Counted from the first letter of the stretch, positions 46,941 through 61,900 are shown. The stretch: DNA of 64,000 nucleotides from Microvirga antarctica (GCF_017921815.1 NZ_JAGEMM010000003.1:124001-188000), one strand, 5' to 3'. The notes: a model not told the origin generated them from the letters alone. Numbers and translations: made by a program.

Positions 46941-48188
46941 ATGGCCACCGAAATCCGCGTACCTACCCTTGGCGAGTCCGTTTCCGAGGCCACCATTGGC
47001 CGCTGGTTCAAGAAGCCCGGCGACCAGGTGAAGGCCGACGAACCCCTGGTCGAGCTCGAAACCGACAAGGTCACGCTCGAGGTTAACGCGCCGGCGAGCG
47101 GCACCCTCGGCGATATCCTGGCCAAGGATGGCGAAACGGTTGGTCCTGGCGCCGTGCTGGGCTCGATCACCGAAGGGGGAGCAGCGGCTGCGCCTGCGGC
47201 CAAAGTCGAGGCTCCGAAAACCGAGGCCCCCAAGACGGAAGCTCCGAAGGCAGCTGCTCCAGCCCCTGCTGCCCCTGCGGCCCAGCCATCGGTGGCGAAG
47301 GATAACGGCCCTGCCGTCGCGCGCATTGCCGCCGAGAGCGGGGTGGATGCGGGCAATGTTCCCGGATCCGGCAAGGACGGTCGCGTCACCAAGGGCGACA
47401 TGCTGGCGGCAATCGCCACCGGCGGCACCCAGGCACCCGCGCAGGCTGCTCCCGTTCAGGCCCGTGCACCGTCCGCCGCCGACGATGCGTCGCGCGAAGA
47501 GCGCGTGAAGATGACCAAGCTGCGCCAGACGATCGCGCGCCGGCTCAAGGATGCGCAGAACACCGCCGCCATGCTGACCACGTTCAACGACGTGGACATG
47601 GGCGCGGTGATGCACCTGCGCAGCCAGTACAAGGAGATTTTCGAGAAAAAGCATGGCGTGAAGCTGGGCTTCATGGGCTTTTTCTCGAAGGCGGTGATCC
47701 AGGCGCTGAAGGACGTGCCGGCCGTCAATGCGGAGATCGACGGACAGGATCTCGTGTTCAAGAACTACTACCATATCGGCGTCGCGGTCGGCACCGAGAA
47801 GGGTCTTGTGGTTCCGGTCGTGCGCGACGCCGACAGGCTTTCCATCGCCGAGATCGAGAAGAAGATCGCGGATTTCGGCAAGCGCGCCCGTGACGGCAAG
47901 CTCACCATCGACGAGATGCAGGGCGGCACCTTCACGATCACCAACGGCGGCATCTACGGCTCGCTCATGTCGACCCCGATCCTGAACGCGCCGCAATCCG
48001 GCATTCTGGGCATGCATCGCATCGAGGACCGTCCGGTGGCCCGCAACGGCCAGGTCGTGATCCGGCCGATGATGTACCTGGCGCTGTCTTACGATCATCG
48101 CATCGTCGACGGTAAGGATGCGGTGACCTTCCTGGTGCGGGTCAAGGAGGCGCTGGAAGATCCGGCCCGCCTCGTGCTCGATCTCTGA
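46941..48188 (+). CDS. sucB: 2-Oxoglutarate dehydrogenase E2 (dihydrolipoyl succinyltransferase)
   Basis: 415 residues. One lipoyl domain at 1-75 with the lipoylated lysine in ETDKVTLEV (K43); an Ala/Pro/Lys-rich linker (about 85-125, with repeated APKTE units); a peripheral subunit-binding domain with [11 protein letters not shown] and [11 protein letters not shown] (about 130-165). Catalytic domain to the end with [13 protein letters not shown] (H386, D390). It forms the complex core and transfers succinyl to CoA. Order after sucA is standard. Confidence 0.98.
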   Translation: MATEIRVPTLGESVSEATIGRWFKKPGDQVKADEPLVELETDKVTLEVNAPASGTLGDILAKDGETVGPGAVLGSITEGGAAAAPAAKVEAPKTEAPKTEAPKAAAPAPAAPAAQPSVAKDNGPAVARIAAESGVDAGNVPGSGKDGRVTKGDMLAAIATGGTQAPAQAAPVQARAPSAADDASREERVKMTKLRQTIARRLKDAQNTAAMLTTFNDVDMGAVMHLRSQYKEIFEKKHGVKLGFMGFFSKAVIQALKDVPAVNAEIDGQDLVFKNYYHIGVAVGTEKGLVVPVVRDADRLSIAEIEKKIADFGKRARDGKLTIDEMQGGTFTITNGGIYGSLMSTPILNAPQSGILGMHRIEDRPVARNGQVVIRPMMYLALSYDHRIVDGKDAVTFLVRVKEALEDPARLVLDL

Positions 48189-48205
48189 CGACTTTCATCC
48201 ATCGT

Positions 48206-48253
48206 GCCCGGGTCGACGCGGGCATAAACGACCTGACGCCGGGCGAGCCCGGC
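48206..48253 (+). repeat. Two hairpins in the sucB-lpd spacer
   Basis: GCCCG-(8 nt)-CGGGC at 48206-48223 and GCCGGGC-GA-GCCCGGC at 48238-48253, both perfect. They fill most of the 88-nt gap before the lpd GTG. No T-run follows either, so partial attenuation or mRNA processing is more likely than full termination. Confidence 0.5.
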
Positions 48254-48276
48254 CCTGACGTCCAAGGGGGCGAACC

Positions 48277-49677
48277 GTGTCCTACGATCTCATCGTTATC
48301 GGAACTGGTCCGGGCGGCTATGTGTGCGCCATTCGCGCCGCACAGCTGGGCCTCAAGACGGCCGTGGTGGAGAAGCGCAAGACTCATGGCGGGACCTGCC
48401 TGAATATCGGCTGCATCCCGTCGAAAGCCCTTCTGCATGCCTCCCACGCCTTCGAGGATGCAAGCGCGCATTTCCCCGCCATGGGTGTCATCGTCGGCGC
48501 GCCGACCCTCGATCTGGCGCAGATGCAGACCTTCAAGCAGGAGGGTGTCGACGGCAACACCAAGGGCGTCGAATTCCTCCTGAAGAAGAACAAGGTTGAC
48601 GTCTTTTTCGGCACCGGCCGCATCGCTGCGGCAGGGCAGGTCGAGGTGACGGCCGAGGACGGCACCAACCAGGTCCTGCAGACGAAGAACATCGTCATCG
48701 CGACGGGGTCCGACGTGACGCGCCTTCCGGGTGTGGAGATCGACGAGAAGGTCGTGATTTCGTCCACTGGCGCGCTCGAACTCAGCGCCGTGCCGAAGCG
48801 GCTCGTGGTCATCGGCGCGGGCGTGATCGGCCTCGAACTCGGCTCGGTGTGGCGCCGACTCGGGTCGGAGGTCATCGTGGTCGAGTATCTCGACCGCATC
48901 CTGCCCGGCATGGATGGCGAGATCGCCAAGCAGTTCCAGCGGTTGCTCACCAAGCAGGGCTTTCAGTTCAAGCTCGGCCAGAAGGTCACCAAGGTCGAAA
49001 AGACCGGCGCGGGCGCGACCCTCACCTTCGAGCCGGCGGCTGGCGGAGCCCCTGAGACCATCGAGGCCGACGCGGTGCTCGTGGCAACCGGCCGGGTGCC
49101 CTACACCCAAGGCCTGGGGCTGGACGAGATCGGGGTCCAGAAGGACGCCAAGGGCCGTATCCAGACCGACGCGCACTATTCCACCAACGTCACGGGCATC
49201 TATGCCATCGGCGATGTGATCGCCGGCCCGATGCTGGCCCACAAGGCCGAGGACGAGGGCATGGCCGTGGCCGAAATTCTCGCCGGCAAGGCGGGCCACG
49301 TGAATTACGGAATCATCCCGAGCGTCGTCTACACCTTCCCGGAAGTGGCCTCAGTGGGCCAGACCGAAGAAGAACTCAAGGCCGCCGGCACCGCCTACAA
49401 CGTGGGCAAGTTCCCGTTCACGGCCAATGGCCGCGCGAAGGCCAACCACATTACCGACGGGTTCGTGAAAATCCTGGCGGATGCCACGACCGACAAGGTG
49501 CTGGGCGTGCACATCATCGGCGCCGAAGCCGGAACGTTGATCCACGAGGCGGTGCTGGCGATGGAGTTCGGCGGCTCGTCGGAAGACATCGCGCGCTCCT
49601 GCCATGCGCACCCGACCCTGTCGGAAGCCGTGAAGGAAGCAGCCCTGGCGGTCGACAAGCGCGCCATCCACATGTGA
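48277..49677 (+). CDS. lpdA: Dihydrolipoyl dehydrogenase (E3)
   Basis: 466 residues from GTG at 48277 (GGGGGCGAACC before it). FAD site [16 protein letters not shown]; the redox disulfide in [13 protein letters not shown] (C41, C46); NAD site [20 protein letters not shown]; and the C-terminal catalytic His-Glu in [14 protein letters not shown]. It re-oxidises the lipoyl group of SucB and transfers electrons to NAD. Its place after sucB indicates that it serves the 2-oxoglutarate complex. It is convergent with xerC. Confidence 0.97.
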   Translation: MSYDLIVIGTGPGGYVCAIRAAQLGLKTAVVEKRKTHGGTCLNIGCIPSKALLHASHAFEDASAHFPAMGVIVGAPTLDLAQMQTFKQEGVDGNTKGVEFLLKKNKVDVFFGTGRIAAAGQVEVTAEDGTNQVLQTKNIVIATGSDVTRLPGVEIDEKVVISSTGALELSAVPKRLVVIGAGVIGLELGSVWRRLGSEVIVVEYLDRILPGMDGEIAKQFQRLLTKQGFQFKLGQKVTKVEKTGAGATLTFEPAAGGAPETIEADAVLVATGRVPYTQGLGLDEIGVQKDAKGRIQTDAHYSTNVTGIYAIGDVIAGPMLAHKAEDEGMAVAEILAGKAGHVNYGIIPSVVYTFPEVASVGQTEEELKAAGTAYNVGKFPFTANGRAKANHITDGFVKILADATTDKVLGVHIIGAEAGTLIHEAVLAMEFGGSSEDIARSCHAHPTLSEAVKEAALAVDKRAIHM

Positions 49678-49682
49678 GGCTT

Positions 49683-49707
49683 CGGGCCTTTCACGCCGTG
49701 CGGCCCG
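49683..49707. terminator. Inverted repeat between lpdA and xerC
   Basis: CGGGCC (49683-49688) and GGCCCG (49702-49707) pair around a 13-base loop in the 31-nt gap between the two convergent genes. A bidirectional stop is plausible from position, but no T-run is present. Confidence 0.3.
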
Positions 49708-49708
49708 C

Positions 49709-50686
49709 TCAGCGTTTCTGGGCGCGCGGGTGGGCCGAGTCGAAGGCCTCCATCAGGCGCGTCGCGTCGATCTTGGTGTAGAGCTGCGTCGTGGACAGCG
49801 AGGCGTGGCCCAGCAGTTCCTGGATGCCCCGCAAGTCCCCGCCGCGGGCAAGAAGATGCGTCGCGAAGGAGTGGCGCAGCGCATGCGGCGTGGCGCTGTC
49901 GGGAAGGCCCAGCATGCCGCGCATTTCCTCGACCGCCAGCTGGATGATCCGCGGCGAGAGCGGACCGCCGCGGGCGCCGACGAAGAGCGTCCCCTCCGGT
50001 GGAACCGCGTAGGGGCACAGCCGCAAATATTCCTCAACGGCACGCTGGATCGCGGGCATCACCGGTACGCTGCGCATCTTGCCGCCCTTGCCGGTGACGG
50101 TCAGCGAATCGGTGCCATGGATCGGCGCATCGCGCCGCTGCAGGCCCAAGGCCTCGGAAATGCGCAGGCCCGCGCCGTAGAGCAGGGACAGGACCGCCGC
50201 GTCCCGGGCGACGATCCACGGCTTGCGGTCGCCGCCGGCGCGCAGGTCGGTCTCTGTGACGGCGACTGCCGAGGCGGCCGAGAGCGGCCGCGGCAGATTC
50301 TTGTCCATCCGGGGCGTGCGAATCGCCGCGAAGGCGGATGCAGTCCCATGCCCTTCCCGTTCGAGATGGCGGGCGAACGAGCGCAGCGAGGCCAGTTGGC
50401 GCATCAGTGATCGACTCTGCACCGCCTCCATGCGGCGCGCGGCGAGAAACGCCCGGATATCCAGCGGCTTGAGGGCGAGGATGGCCGAAACCCCGGCGGG
50501 CTCGCCAAGGTGACCGGTCAAAAAGCTCAGGAACTGCCGCAGATCGCGCCCATAGGCCTCCACCGTGTTGGGCGAGAGGCGCCTTTCCTTGGCAAGCGAG
50601 GTCAGCCATTGCACGGCCTCGCGACGGGTGTCGGGGGCGCCGGGCATGGCGAGATCGAGGGGAGAGGGCGAATCGTTGCTTGACAT
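49709..50686 (-). CDS. xerC: Tyrosine recombinase XerC
   Basis: 325 residues. SAM-like N-terminal core-binding domain (about 20-110), then the catalytic domain with GAGLRISEALGL (first Arg), HALRHSFATHLL (His-x-x-Arg) and GHASLSTTQLYTKI (second His and the nucleophile Tyr). With XerD it resolves chromosome dimers at dif. Position next to priA is common in alphaproteobacteria, so this is the housekeeping enzyme rather than an island integrase. It is divergent from priA across 56 nt. Confidence 0.93.
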   Translation of the reverse strand: MSSNDSPSPLDLAMPGAPDTRREAVQWLTSLAKERRLSPNTVEAYGRDLRQFLSFLTGHLGEPAGVSAILALKPLDIRAFLAARRMEAVQSRSLMRQLASLRSFARHLEREGHGTASAFAAIRTPRMDKNLPRPLSAASAVAVTETDLRAGGDRKPWIVARDAAVLSLLYGAGLRISEALGLQRRDAPIHGTDSLTVTGKGGKMRSVPVMPAIQRAVEEYLRLCPYAVPPEGTLFVGARGGPLSPRIIQLAVEEMRGMLGLPDSATPHALRHSFATHLLARGGDLRGIQELLGHASLSTTQLYTKIDATRLMEAFDSAHPRAQKR

Positions 50687-50742
50687 GTTCCTGCTTTGTG
50701 CAAGGGCAGACAGGATAGCATGGACAGGTTAATCCGAGCCGA

Positions 50743-52905
50743 ATGACACCCCGCATCGCCGATGTCCTCATCCCCCTGGCGCTGGACACGGCCTACAGCT
50801 ACGCCGTGCCCGACGGCCTTTTGCTCGCCGAGGGCGACGTGGTGCAGGTGCCGCTTGGAACCCGCGAGGTCGTGGGCGTCGTCTGGGCCCTGCGCCCTGG
50901 GCCCGGCGGCAACTTCAAGCCGGTGACGGCCCGTGTGGACGCACCGGCCCTGTCGTCGAGCATGCGAAAGTTTCTCGATTGGGTCGCCTGGTACACCCTG
51001 GCGCCCAAGGGCTCCGCGCTCGGCATGGGCCTGAAGCTTCCGGATCCCGACCGCGCCGAGATGGTGCGGGTCGGCGTCCGGCTCGCCGGACCTGCCCCTG
51101 CACGGATTACGCCGACCCGGCAGCGGGTGCTGGCGGTGGCAGCCGACGGGCTCGTCCGGCTGAAGCGGGACCTCGCGCACGAGGCGGGCGTCAGCACCGG
51201 CGTCATCGACGGCCTGGTTGACGAGGGCACCCTCGAGACCGTCGCGCTCAAGCCCGAACCGGCCGCCGAACGTCCCGATCCCGATTATCACCAGACCGGA
51301 TTGTCCGACGAGCAGCGCGACGCGGCTGCTGCCTTGGTCGGGTTTATGGGGGAGCAGCCGCCGCCCGTCGCCCTGCTCGAAGGCGTGACCGGGTCGGGCA
51401 AGACCGAGGTCTATTTCGAGGCGGTGGCCGAGGCGGTTCGGCAGGGACGGCAGGCCCTGATCCTGATGCCGGAAATCGCCCTGACGGCGCAATTTCTCGA
51501 TCGTTTCACCGCCCGGTTCGGTGTTCGCCCCGCCTCCTGGCATTCCGGCGTGACCGGCCGCAAGCGCGAGCGGATCTATGCGGGCATCGCGTCCGGGGAC
51601 GTGCAGGTCGTGGCCGGCGCCCGCTCGGCGCTGTTTCTGCCCTATAGCGATCTCGGCCTCATCGTGGTCGATGAGGAACACGAGACCGCCTACAAGCAGG
51701 AGGACGGGGTCCATTATCACGCCCGCGACATGGCCGTGGTGCGCGGTCGGATCGAGAACGCAGCCGTGATCCTCGCCTCGGCGACGCCTTCCATCGAAAG
51801 TCGGACCAATGTCGAGCGCGGCCGCTACCGGCACGTGCGGCTGCCGGAGCGCTATGGCGGACGACAGATGCCGCAGATCCGCACCATCGATCTCAAGACC
51901 GAGACCATTCCGCCAGGGCGCTGGCTGTCTCCGAGCCTCATCACCGCCATGCATGAGACGCTGGGACGCGGCGAGCAGGTGCTGCTGTTCCTCAATCGGC
52001 GGGGCTACGCGCCGCTCACCCTCTGCCGCGCCTGCGCTCACCGTTACGAGTGCCCCAATTGCTCCGCCTGGCTCGTGGAGCATCGCTTCCGCCGGTCCCT
52101 CGTGTGCCATCATTGCGGTCACGTGGAGCGCACGCCCCAGGCCTGCATTGCCTGCGGCACGGTCGATTCGCTGACCTCCTGCGGACCCGGCGTCGAACGG
52201 ATCGCCGAGGAGGCGGCCGAGCTTTTCCCGAATCAGCGGCGGATCGTCCTCTCGAGCGATTTCCCTGGCGGCACTGAGCGATTGCGCACCGAACTCGCGG
52301 CCATCGCGGCTGGCGAATGCGATATCGTGATCGGCACGCAGCTGGTGGCCAAGGGCCATAACTTCCCGCTCATGACCCTGGTGGGTGTGCTCGACGCCGA
52401 TATCGGGCTGACCTCCGGGGACCCACGGGCTGCCGAGCGGACCTTCCAGCTGCTGCAGCAGGTCACCGGGCGGGCAGGGCGGGGCGAGAAGCCCGGGCGG
52501 GCCCTCGTGCAGACCTGGCAGCCGGCCCATCCGGTCATTGCAGCATTGGCCTCGGGCGAGGCCGAACGGTTCTACGCCGAGGAAACCCGCGTTCGACAAC
52601 TCGCCGGACTGCCGCCGTTTGGACGGCTCGCCTCCCTCATCGTGTCGGCGGTCGACCGGGAGGCGGCGGAACTGCATGCCCGCGCGATGGCCAAGGTCGC
52701 GGAGCCTTCGGCGGGGATCACGGTCCTGGGCCCGGCCGAGGCGCCGCTGGCACTCATTCGCGGGCGGTACCGCTACCGGCTCCTGGTCAAGACCGACCGC
52801 GAGGTCGACCTTCAGGCCTATCTGCGCGCGTGGCTGGCACGCTGCCCGAAACCGCGCGGCAGCGTCCGGATCGCCATCGACGTGGATCCGCAGAGCTTCC
52901 TCTAG
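50743..52905 (+). CDS. priA: Primosomal replication-restart helicase PriA
   Basis: 720 residues. An N-terminal 3'-DNA-binding domain starts RIADVLIPLALDTAYSYAVP. Helicase core: Walker A in LEGVTGSGKTEVYFEA (about 210), DEAD-box variant DEEH in LIVVDEEHETAYKQED. Zinc-binding region with LCRACAHRYECPNCSAWLV and CHHCGHVERTPQACIACG; C-terminal motifs LTSGDPRAAERTFQLLQQVT and GRAGRGEKPG. It reloads the replisome at stalled forks. Complete by all motifs. Confidence 0.97.
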   Translation: MTPRIADVLIPLALDTAYSYAVPDGLLLAEGDVVQVPLGTREVVGVVWALRPGPGGNFKPVTARVDAPALSSSMRKFLDWVAWYTLAPKGSALGMGLKLPDPDRAEMVRVGVRLAGPAPARITPTRQRVLAVAADGLVRLKRDLAHEAGVSTGVIDGLVDEGTLETVALKPEPAAERPDPDYHQTGLSDEQRDAAAALVGFMGEQPPPVALLEGVTGSGKTEVYFEAVAEAVRQGRQALILMPEIALTAQFLDRFTARFGVRPASWHSGVTGRKRERIYAGIASGDVQVVAGARSALFLPYSDLGLIVVDEEHETAYKQEDGVHYHARDMAVVRGRIENAAVILASATPSIESRTNVERGRYRHVRLPERYGGRQMPQIRTIDLKTETIPPGRWLSPSLITAMHETLGRGEQVLLFLNRRGYAPLTLCRACAHRYECPNCSAWLVEHRFRRSLVCHHCGHVERTPQACIACGTVDSLTSCGPGVERIAEEAAELFPNQRRIVLSSDFPGGTERLRTELAAIAAGECDIVIGTQLVAKGHNFPLMTLVGVLDADIGLTSGDPRAAERTFQLLQQVTGRAGRGEKPGRALVQTWQPAHPVIAALASGEAERFYAEETRVRQLAGLPPFGRLASLIVSAVDREAAELHARAMAKVAEPSAGITVLGPAEAPLALIRGRYRYRLLVKTDREVDLQAYLRAWLARCPKPRGSVRIAIDVDPQSFL

Positions 52906-52924
52906 ATCAGCCAGAGAGTTTTCG

Positions 52925-53488
52925 ATGAAAAAGGTCGTCCATTGCATCCGCCACGGGCAATCCACCTTCAACGCGCAATTCGAGGCCGCGGGCGGGGTCG
53001 ATCCGCTCCATTTCGATGCCGTTCTGTCGCCGCTTGGCGAACAGCAGGTCGCGGCGGCTGCCGTTGCCCTGCGCGCGATCGACTATGAGCTCATCGTCAC
53101 GTCCCCGCTGACGCGGGCGCTGCAGACCACGCTGGGGCTGCTCGGCGACCACCCGTCGCGGCAGCGGATCAGGGTCGAGTGCCTTCATCGGGAGCACCTC
53201 GCCAATAGCTGCGATGTCGGGCGCGCCCCGGCCCTGCTCGCCGAAGCCTTCCCCGGCCTCGCCTTTTCGCATCTGGATGAGACCTGGTGGCATCGGGACG
53301 GGGAGGCGGATGCGCGGGGTATCGTCGTCGAGCCCGACAGCGTCCTGACAGCGCGCGTCGCGGCGTTCAGGCAGTGGCTGACGGAGCGTCCGGAGCGCCT
53401 GATCGCGGTGGTCGGACACGGGACCTTCTTCTCGCACCTGACGGGGCGTCATCTGCAAAATTGCGAGATCGCCACGCTTGAACTCTGA
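52925..53488 (+). CDS. Histidine phosphatase (phosphoglycerate mutase-like) family protein
   Basis: 187 residues from ATG at 52925. The RHG motif is at the N-terminus in VVHCIRHGQSTFNAQ (H9 phospho-acceptor, about), then LSPLGEQQ, VTSPLTRALQTTLG, and the second histidine in VVGHGTFFSHLTG. The family hydrolyses phosphate esters; this short form is probably a phosphatase rather than glycolytic mutase. It follows priA by 19 nt and may share its transcript. Substrate unknown. Confidence 0.9.
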   Translation: MKKVVHCIRHGQSTFNAQFEAAGGVDPLHFDAVLSPLGEQQVAAAAVALRAIDYELIVTSPLTRALQTTLGLLGDHPSRQRIRVECLHREHLANSCDVGRAPALLAEAFPGLAFSHLDETWWHRDGEADARGIVVEPDSVLTARVAAFRQWLTERPERLIAVVGHGTFFSHLTGRHLQNCEIATLEL

Positions 53489-53708
53489 CACGTTGCCTGC
53501 CTGCGAGGTCATTTGCCGGAGAAACAGCGGCCGCGCGGGGCCGGGATCGCCTTGCGCCTCGGAAAAACCCATGCTAGTGCACCCCCGCTTGGCGGGCGTA
53601 GAGACACCTGCCCGGGCTCATTTCCACCGATCGACGGGTTTCCCCGCGGCCTTTTCGTGAAGGCGCTGCAGGTCTGAAATCCGTCAAGCCTTGAGAGAGA
53701 CGATTCAA

Positions 53709-54280
53709 GTGGCGCAAAGCGGTTCCCAAGAAGGACCTCTCCTGTCGGGTGTAGCGTTGCGCTATGCCTCGGCGCTGTTCGAAGTCGCTCAGGAAGCGAA
53801 TTCCATCGATGCCGTCGCGGCCGATCTCGCCCGGCTCGGCCGGATGATCGATGACAGCGACGATTTCCGCCGCCTGATCCGCAGCCCGGCCTTCACGGTC
53901 GAGCAGCAGGTGCAGGCTGTCGGCGCGATCCTCGACAAGGCCGAGATTTCGGGCCTTGCGGGAAAATTCATCCGCCTCGTCGCCAGCAAGCGCCGGCTCT
54001 TCGTGCTGCCAGACATGATCCGCGCCTTCCGCGATCTTGTCGCGACCTCGAAGGGCATCGTACGCGCTCACGTGACGCTGGCCGAACAGCCTTCCGACAC
54101 GGTCATGTCCGAAATCAAGGCGGCGTTGCGCGACGTCGCCAAGTCTGACGTTTCACTGGACGTCAGAATCGACCCGAGCCTCATCGGTGGTCTCATCGTC
54201 AAGATGGGCTCCCGCATGGTGGATGCCTCGGTGCGCACCAAACTCAATTCCATTCGTCTAGCGATGAAAGAGGTCCACTG

Positions 54281-54281
<1 letters not shown>
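53709..54281 (+). CDS. atpH: ATP synthase F1 delta subunit
   Basis: About 190 residues from GTG at 53709; TTG at 53691 is possible but the family start is [25 protein letters not shown] is the conserved opening and [20 protein letters not shown] the conserved end, forming the stalk contact to the b subunits. It heads atpHAGDC and its stop overlaps the atpA start (TGATG). The 220-nt leader before it should carry the operon promoter, though I could not pick clear boxes. Confidence 0.95.
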
Positions 54282-55810
<1,529 letters not shown>

Positions 55811-55863
55811 AGACTCCGTTCTCGTTTCATCGAACCGGGTCACCGGAGAGGTAGGGCTGCTCG

Positions 55864-58192
<2,329 letters not shown>

Positions 58193-58203
58193 GGCTATCG
58201 ATC

Positions 58204-58378
58204 GGTCCGGGTCGCCTTCAAGCGGGCCGGACCTCTCGCGACGAGAGCGTCCCGAACATCTGCCGCGCCCAGAAAGCGGAGGCGGCGTCCGGGACGGTTA
58301 TTTGACCGCATGATCGGATGGCGAAGGTTTCGCCACCAACGTGCTCCAGAGTTCACATCCGGCGCGGCTGCGCGCCGG
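58204..58378 (+). repeat. Cluster of four hairpins in the atpD-atpC spacer
   Basis: Within 206 nt: GGTCCGG (58204-58210) with CCGGACC (58227-58233), extended inside by CGC/GCG; CTCTCG-CGA-CGAGAG (58233-58247, sharing one base with the first); GGCGAA-GGT-TTCGCC (58320-58334); and CCGGCGCG-GCTG-CGCGCCGG (58359-58378). All stems are perfect. None is followed by a T-run, so they are better explained as mRNA structures tuning or separating atpC expression than as terminators. Confidence 0.65.
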
Positions 58379-58398
58379 AGAGGATGACGAGAAGCGCC

Positions 58399-58800
58399 AT
58401 GGCCAATTTCAATTTCGAGCTTGTCTCGCCGGAAAGCGTGCTGTTTTCCGGCATGGTCGATGCGGTGATTCTGCCGGCCACCGAGGGCGAGATGACCGTG
58501 CTTGCGGGCCACGCGCCCACGATGACGACGCTCAAGACCGGCTTTCTGGTGATCACCGACAGCCCCGGAAACGGCAAGCGCATCCTGATCCGCGGCGGGT
58601 TCGCCGACATCAATCCGACCGGACTGACCGTGCTGGCCGAGCGTGCGCTACCGGCAGAAGAGCTGACCCAGGAGATCCTCGACAAGGAAATCCTGCATGC
58701 GCAGATGGTCTACGACGCCACCAACGACCCCGTCGCCAAGCATGCGGCCGAATCCGCCGTCGTGCAGTTGGAAGACGCGAAGGTGGCCTTGAGCTACTGA
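58399..58800 (+). CDS. atpC: ATP synthase F1 epsilon subunit
   Basis: About 133 residues from ATG at 58399 (GAGAAG before it). NFELVSPESVLFSGMVDAVI and LPATEGEMTVLAGHAPTM form the N-terminal beta sandwich, with the RIGGFADIN-like strand LIRGGFADINPTGL, and a short helical C-terminus. It couples and inhibits F1 rotation. An in-frame upstream start at 58318 lacks family similarity and would cover a hairpin. Ends the operon before a strong terminator. Confidence 0.95.
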   Translation: MANFNFELVSPESVLFSGMVDAVILPATEGEMTVLAGHAPTMTTLKTGFLVITDSPGNGKRILIRGGFADINPTGLTVLAERALPAEELTQEILDKEILHAQMVYDATNDPVAKHAAESAVVQLEDAKVALSY

Positions 58801-58843
58801 AAGGGCCTGCCTTCGGGGCAAGCCGTTTCCAAGTGATGAGTCC

Positions 58844-58868
58844 AAACCCGGCCATGCGCCGGGTTTTC
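58844..58868 (+). terminator. Rho-independent terminator of the atp operon
   Basis: AAACCCGGC (58844-58852), loop CATGC, GCCGGGTTT (58858-58866) then TTCTCGTTTTT. A nine-pair perfect stem followed by T-rich sequence, 44 nt after the atpC stop. It also stands just past the stop of the convergent putA gene and could serve both. Confidence 0.85.
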
Positions 58869-58906
58869 TCGTTTTTGAACCGTCCGTCTGCTCGCCAGTC
58901 TAGCGA

Positions 58907-61900
58907 TCACTCGCCCATGGCGATGAGATTGGCGTTGCCGCCGGCCGCGGCCGTGTTGATCGTCACCGTCTGTTCCGTGGCGAAGCGCGGCAGGTAGTGG
59001 GGGCCGCCCGCCTTCGGGCCGGTGCCGGACAGGCCGTGGCCACCGAAGGGCTGCACGCCGACGACCGCCCCGATCATGTTCCGGTTGACGTACACATTGC
59101 CGACCGACAGCCGTTCAATCACCCGGTCAACGGTGGAATCGATGCGCGAGTGGACGCCGAGGGTCAGGCCGTAGCCGGTGGCATCGATGGCCTCAAGGAC
59201 CGCGCCGAGATCGCCAGCCTTGAAGCGCGTCACATGCAGGATCGGGCCAAACACCTCCTCGGTCAGCGCGGCGGGGCTGTCGATCTCGAAGATATGGGGC
59301 GCCACGTAGGTCCCGCCTGTCGGCGCCGTCCCCGCATAATGGACCTTGGCGCTGCGGGTCATCGCAGCCACATGCGCGTCGAGCCTGTCCTTGGCCTCCT
59401 GGTCAATCACCGGGCCCACCTGGGTGGCGATCTCCCGCGGATCGCCGATCTTCAGCTCGCGGGCATTGCCGGCGATCATGGCAATCATCCGGTCGGCCAC
59501 ATCCTCCTGCACGCAGAGCAGCCTGAGCGCCGAGCAACGCTGGCCGGCGGAACGGAACGCCGAGGTGATCACGTCATCTGCCACCTGCTCGGGCAAGGCC
59601 GTCGCGTCGACGATCATCGCATTGATGCCGCCTGTCTCGGCGATCAGCGGCACGATCGGCCCGTTCTTGGCCGCAAGGCTTCGGTTGATGAGACGCGCCA
59701 CCTCGGTCGAGCCGGTAAACACGACGCCCGCCACAGCGGGGTGTTCCACAAGGCGCGCGCCGACCCGACCATCTCCGGGAAGGAGGTGAAGGGCGGTGGA
59801 GGGCACGCCAGCCTCGTGGAGCAGGCGGACGGCCTCGGCTGCAATGAGCGGCGTCTGTTCGGCCGGTTTGGCCACCACCGCATTTCCGGCCATGAGGGCC
59901 GCGGAGATCTGGCCCATGAAGATGGCGAGCGGAAAATTCCACGGCGAGATCGCCACGAAGACGCCCCTTCCGCGCAGACGCAGACTATTGCTCTCGCCGG
60001 TGGGACCCGGCATCGGCTCCCCGGTGCCGAAATGCTTTCGGCCTTCACCCGCATAATAGCGGCAGAAATCGATCGCCTCGCGCACCTCCGAGAGGGCATC
60101 GTCGAGGGTCTTGCCGGCCTCCGCCTGGAGCAGGTGCAGGAAGATCCCGCGCCGGGCCTCGAGAAGATCGGCCGTCCGCGTCAGGGCGGCCGCTCGCACA
60201 TGGGCGTTGGTCCGGTTCCAGCCGGCAAAGCCGGCCTGCGCCGCCTTCATCGCCTGGTCCGCCTGATCAGGCGTTGCCTCGACGACCGTGCCAACGGTGA
60301 TCGCCGCAGCGATCGGGCTTGTCACGGCGCGCGCCGATCCGGTGAGGTTGGCGCCATCGACGACAGGTGCGGCCGCAAAGGAGCGGCCCGAGGCCGCCTT
60401 CACATCCTCCATCAGCGCGGCGAGGGCGCGACGGTCGCCGAATTCCACCCCCTTCGAATTGGCGCGGTCGGGCCCGTACAGGTCGCGCGGCAGCGGCAGG
60501 CGCGGGTGGCGCGCCCGCTCGGGCGAACCGATGATGTCGGCAGGCCGCTTCAACAGGGCTTGAATCGGCACCGCGTCATCGGCTGCCACCGACACGAAGG
60601 AGGAGTTGGCGCCGTTCTCGAGGAGCCGGCGGACGAGATAGGCGAGCAGGTCCTTGTGGCCGCCCACCGGCGCATAGATCCGGCAAGCGAGATCAGGGTT
60701 GTCCTCGCGCAGCCGGGTGTAGAGGGCCTCGCCCATGCCGTGCAGCAACTGGAACTCGTACCCGTCCGTCCCGCCCGCGCGCTCGATGATCGACGCCACG
60801 GTCAGGGCGTTGTGGGTGGCAAATTGCGGATAGATCCGCGGCCGCATTCCCAGCAGCTTCTCGGCGCACATGAGATAGTTGAGGTCCGTCATCGCCTTGC
60901 GGGTGAAGACCGGATAATCGTCGAGCCCCCGTTCCTGGGCGCGCTTCACCTCGGTGTCCCAATAGGCGCCCTTCACAAGCCGCACCATGAGCCGCCGGTC
61001 GTAGCGCTCGGCCAGGGCGCCGATGGCGTCGATGACGGCCGGAGCGCGCTTCTGATAGCCCTGGATGGCAAGGCCGAACCCGATCCAGTCGGAAAGGGAT
61101 GGATCGGCCATCACCGCCTCGATCACGTCCATGGACAATTCGAGGCGGTCGGCCTCTTCGGCATCGATGGTGAATTTCAGGTCGTAGGACTTGGCCTTCT
61201 GGGCCAGCGCGACGACCAGCGGCACGAGTTCGCGCATGACGCGCTCGCGGCTCGTGGCCTCGTAGCGGGGATGAAGCGCCGACAGCTTGACCGAGATGCC
61301 CGGACGGTTCGGCAAGGCCTCGTTGCCGCCCGATGCGCCGATGGCGTCGATGGCGGCTGCGTACGAGTCGAAATAGCGCTTTGCATCGTCGGCTGTGCGG
61401 GCCCCCTCGCCCAGCATGTCGAACGAGTAGCGGTAGTGGCGCGCTTTGCCGGAGCCGGCGCGTTTGAGCGCTTCCTCGATGGTCTGGCCGAGCACGAAAT
61501 GGTTGCCCATGACCCGCATCGCCTGCCGCGTCGCCGTACGAACCGCGGGCGTGCCGAGGCGCTTGGTGAGCTGACGCAGGATTCCCTCGGGGGTCTCGCC
61601 GGGCTGGATGATCCGGGCCGTGATGCCAAGTGCCCAGGCCGAGGCCGAGACCAGGAAGGCGTCGGATTTGGACTCGTGGGCGGCGAAATCCGCCTGGCCG
61701 ATCTTGTCCTCGATGAGCCGGTCGGCGGTGGCCGCATCGGGCACCCGCAGGAGGGCCTCGGCCAGCACCATGAGGGCCAGCCCCTCCTTGGTGGAGAGCG
61801 CGTATTCCCGCAGCATCTCCTCGACGCCCCCCAGCCCGGAGCCCTTGGCCCGAATCGCCTCGATCAGGCGGGTCGCATGGGCATCCACCCGCTGTTCCCG

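Noticed and set aside
43890..48098. 1402-codon open frame antisense to sucA and sucB
   Set aside because: High G+C genes often leave a long open antisense frame. The opposite strand has complete, conserved enzymes; the antisense product is rich in His/Arg/Asp/Val with no domain.
49709..50686. Tyrosine recombinase as integrase of the accessory region
   Set aside because: It is next to priA deep in the core side and has the length and motifs of housekeeping XerC, so it is not evidence for an island integrase.
50602..52971. 789-codon antisense frame over priA
   Set aside because: Same composition effect; PriA motifs are complete on the plus strand.
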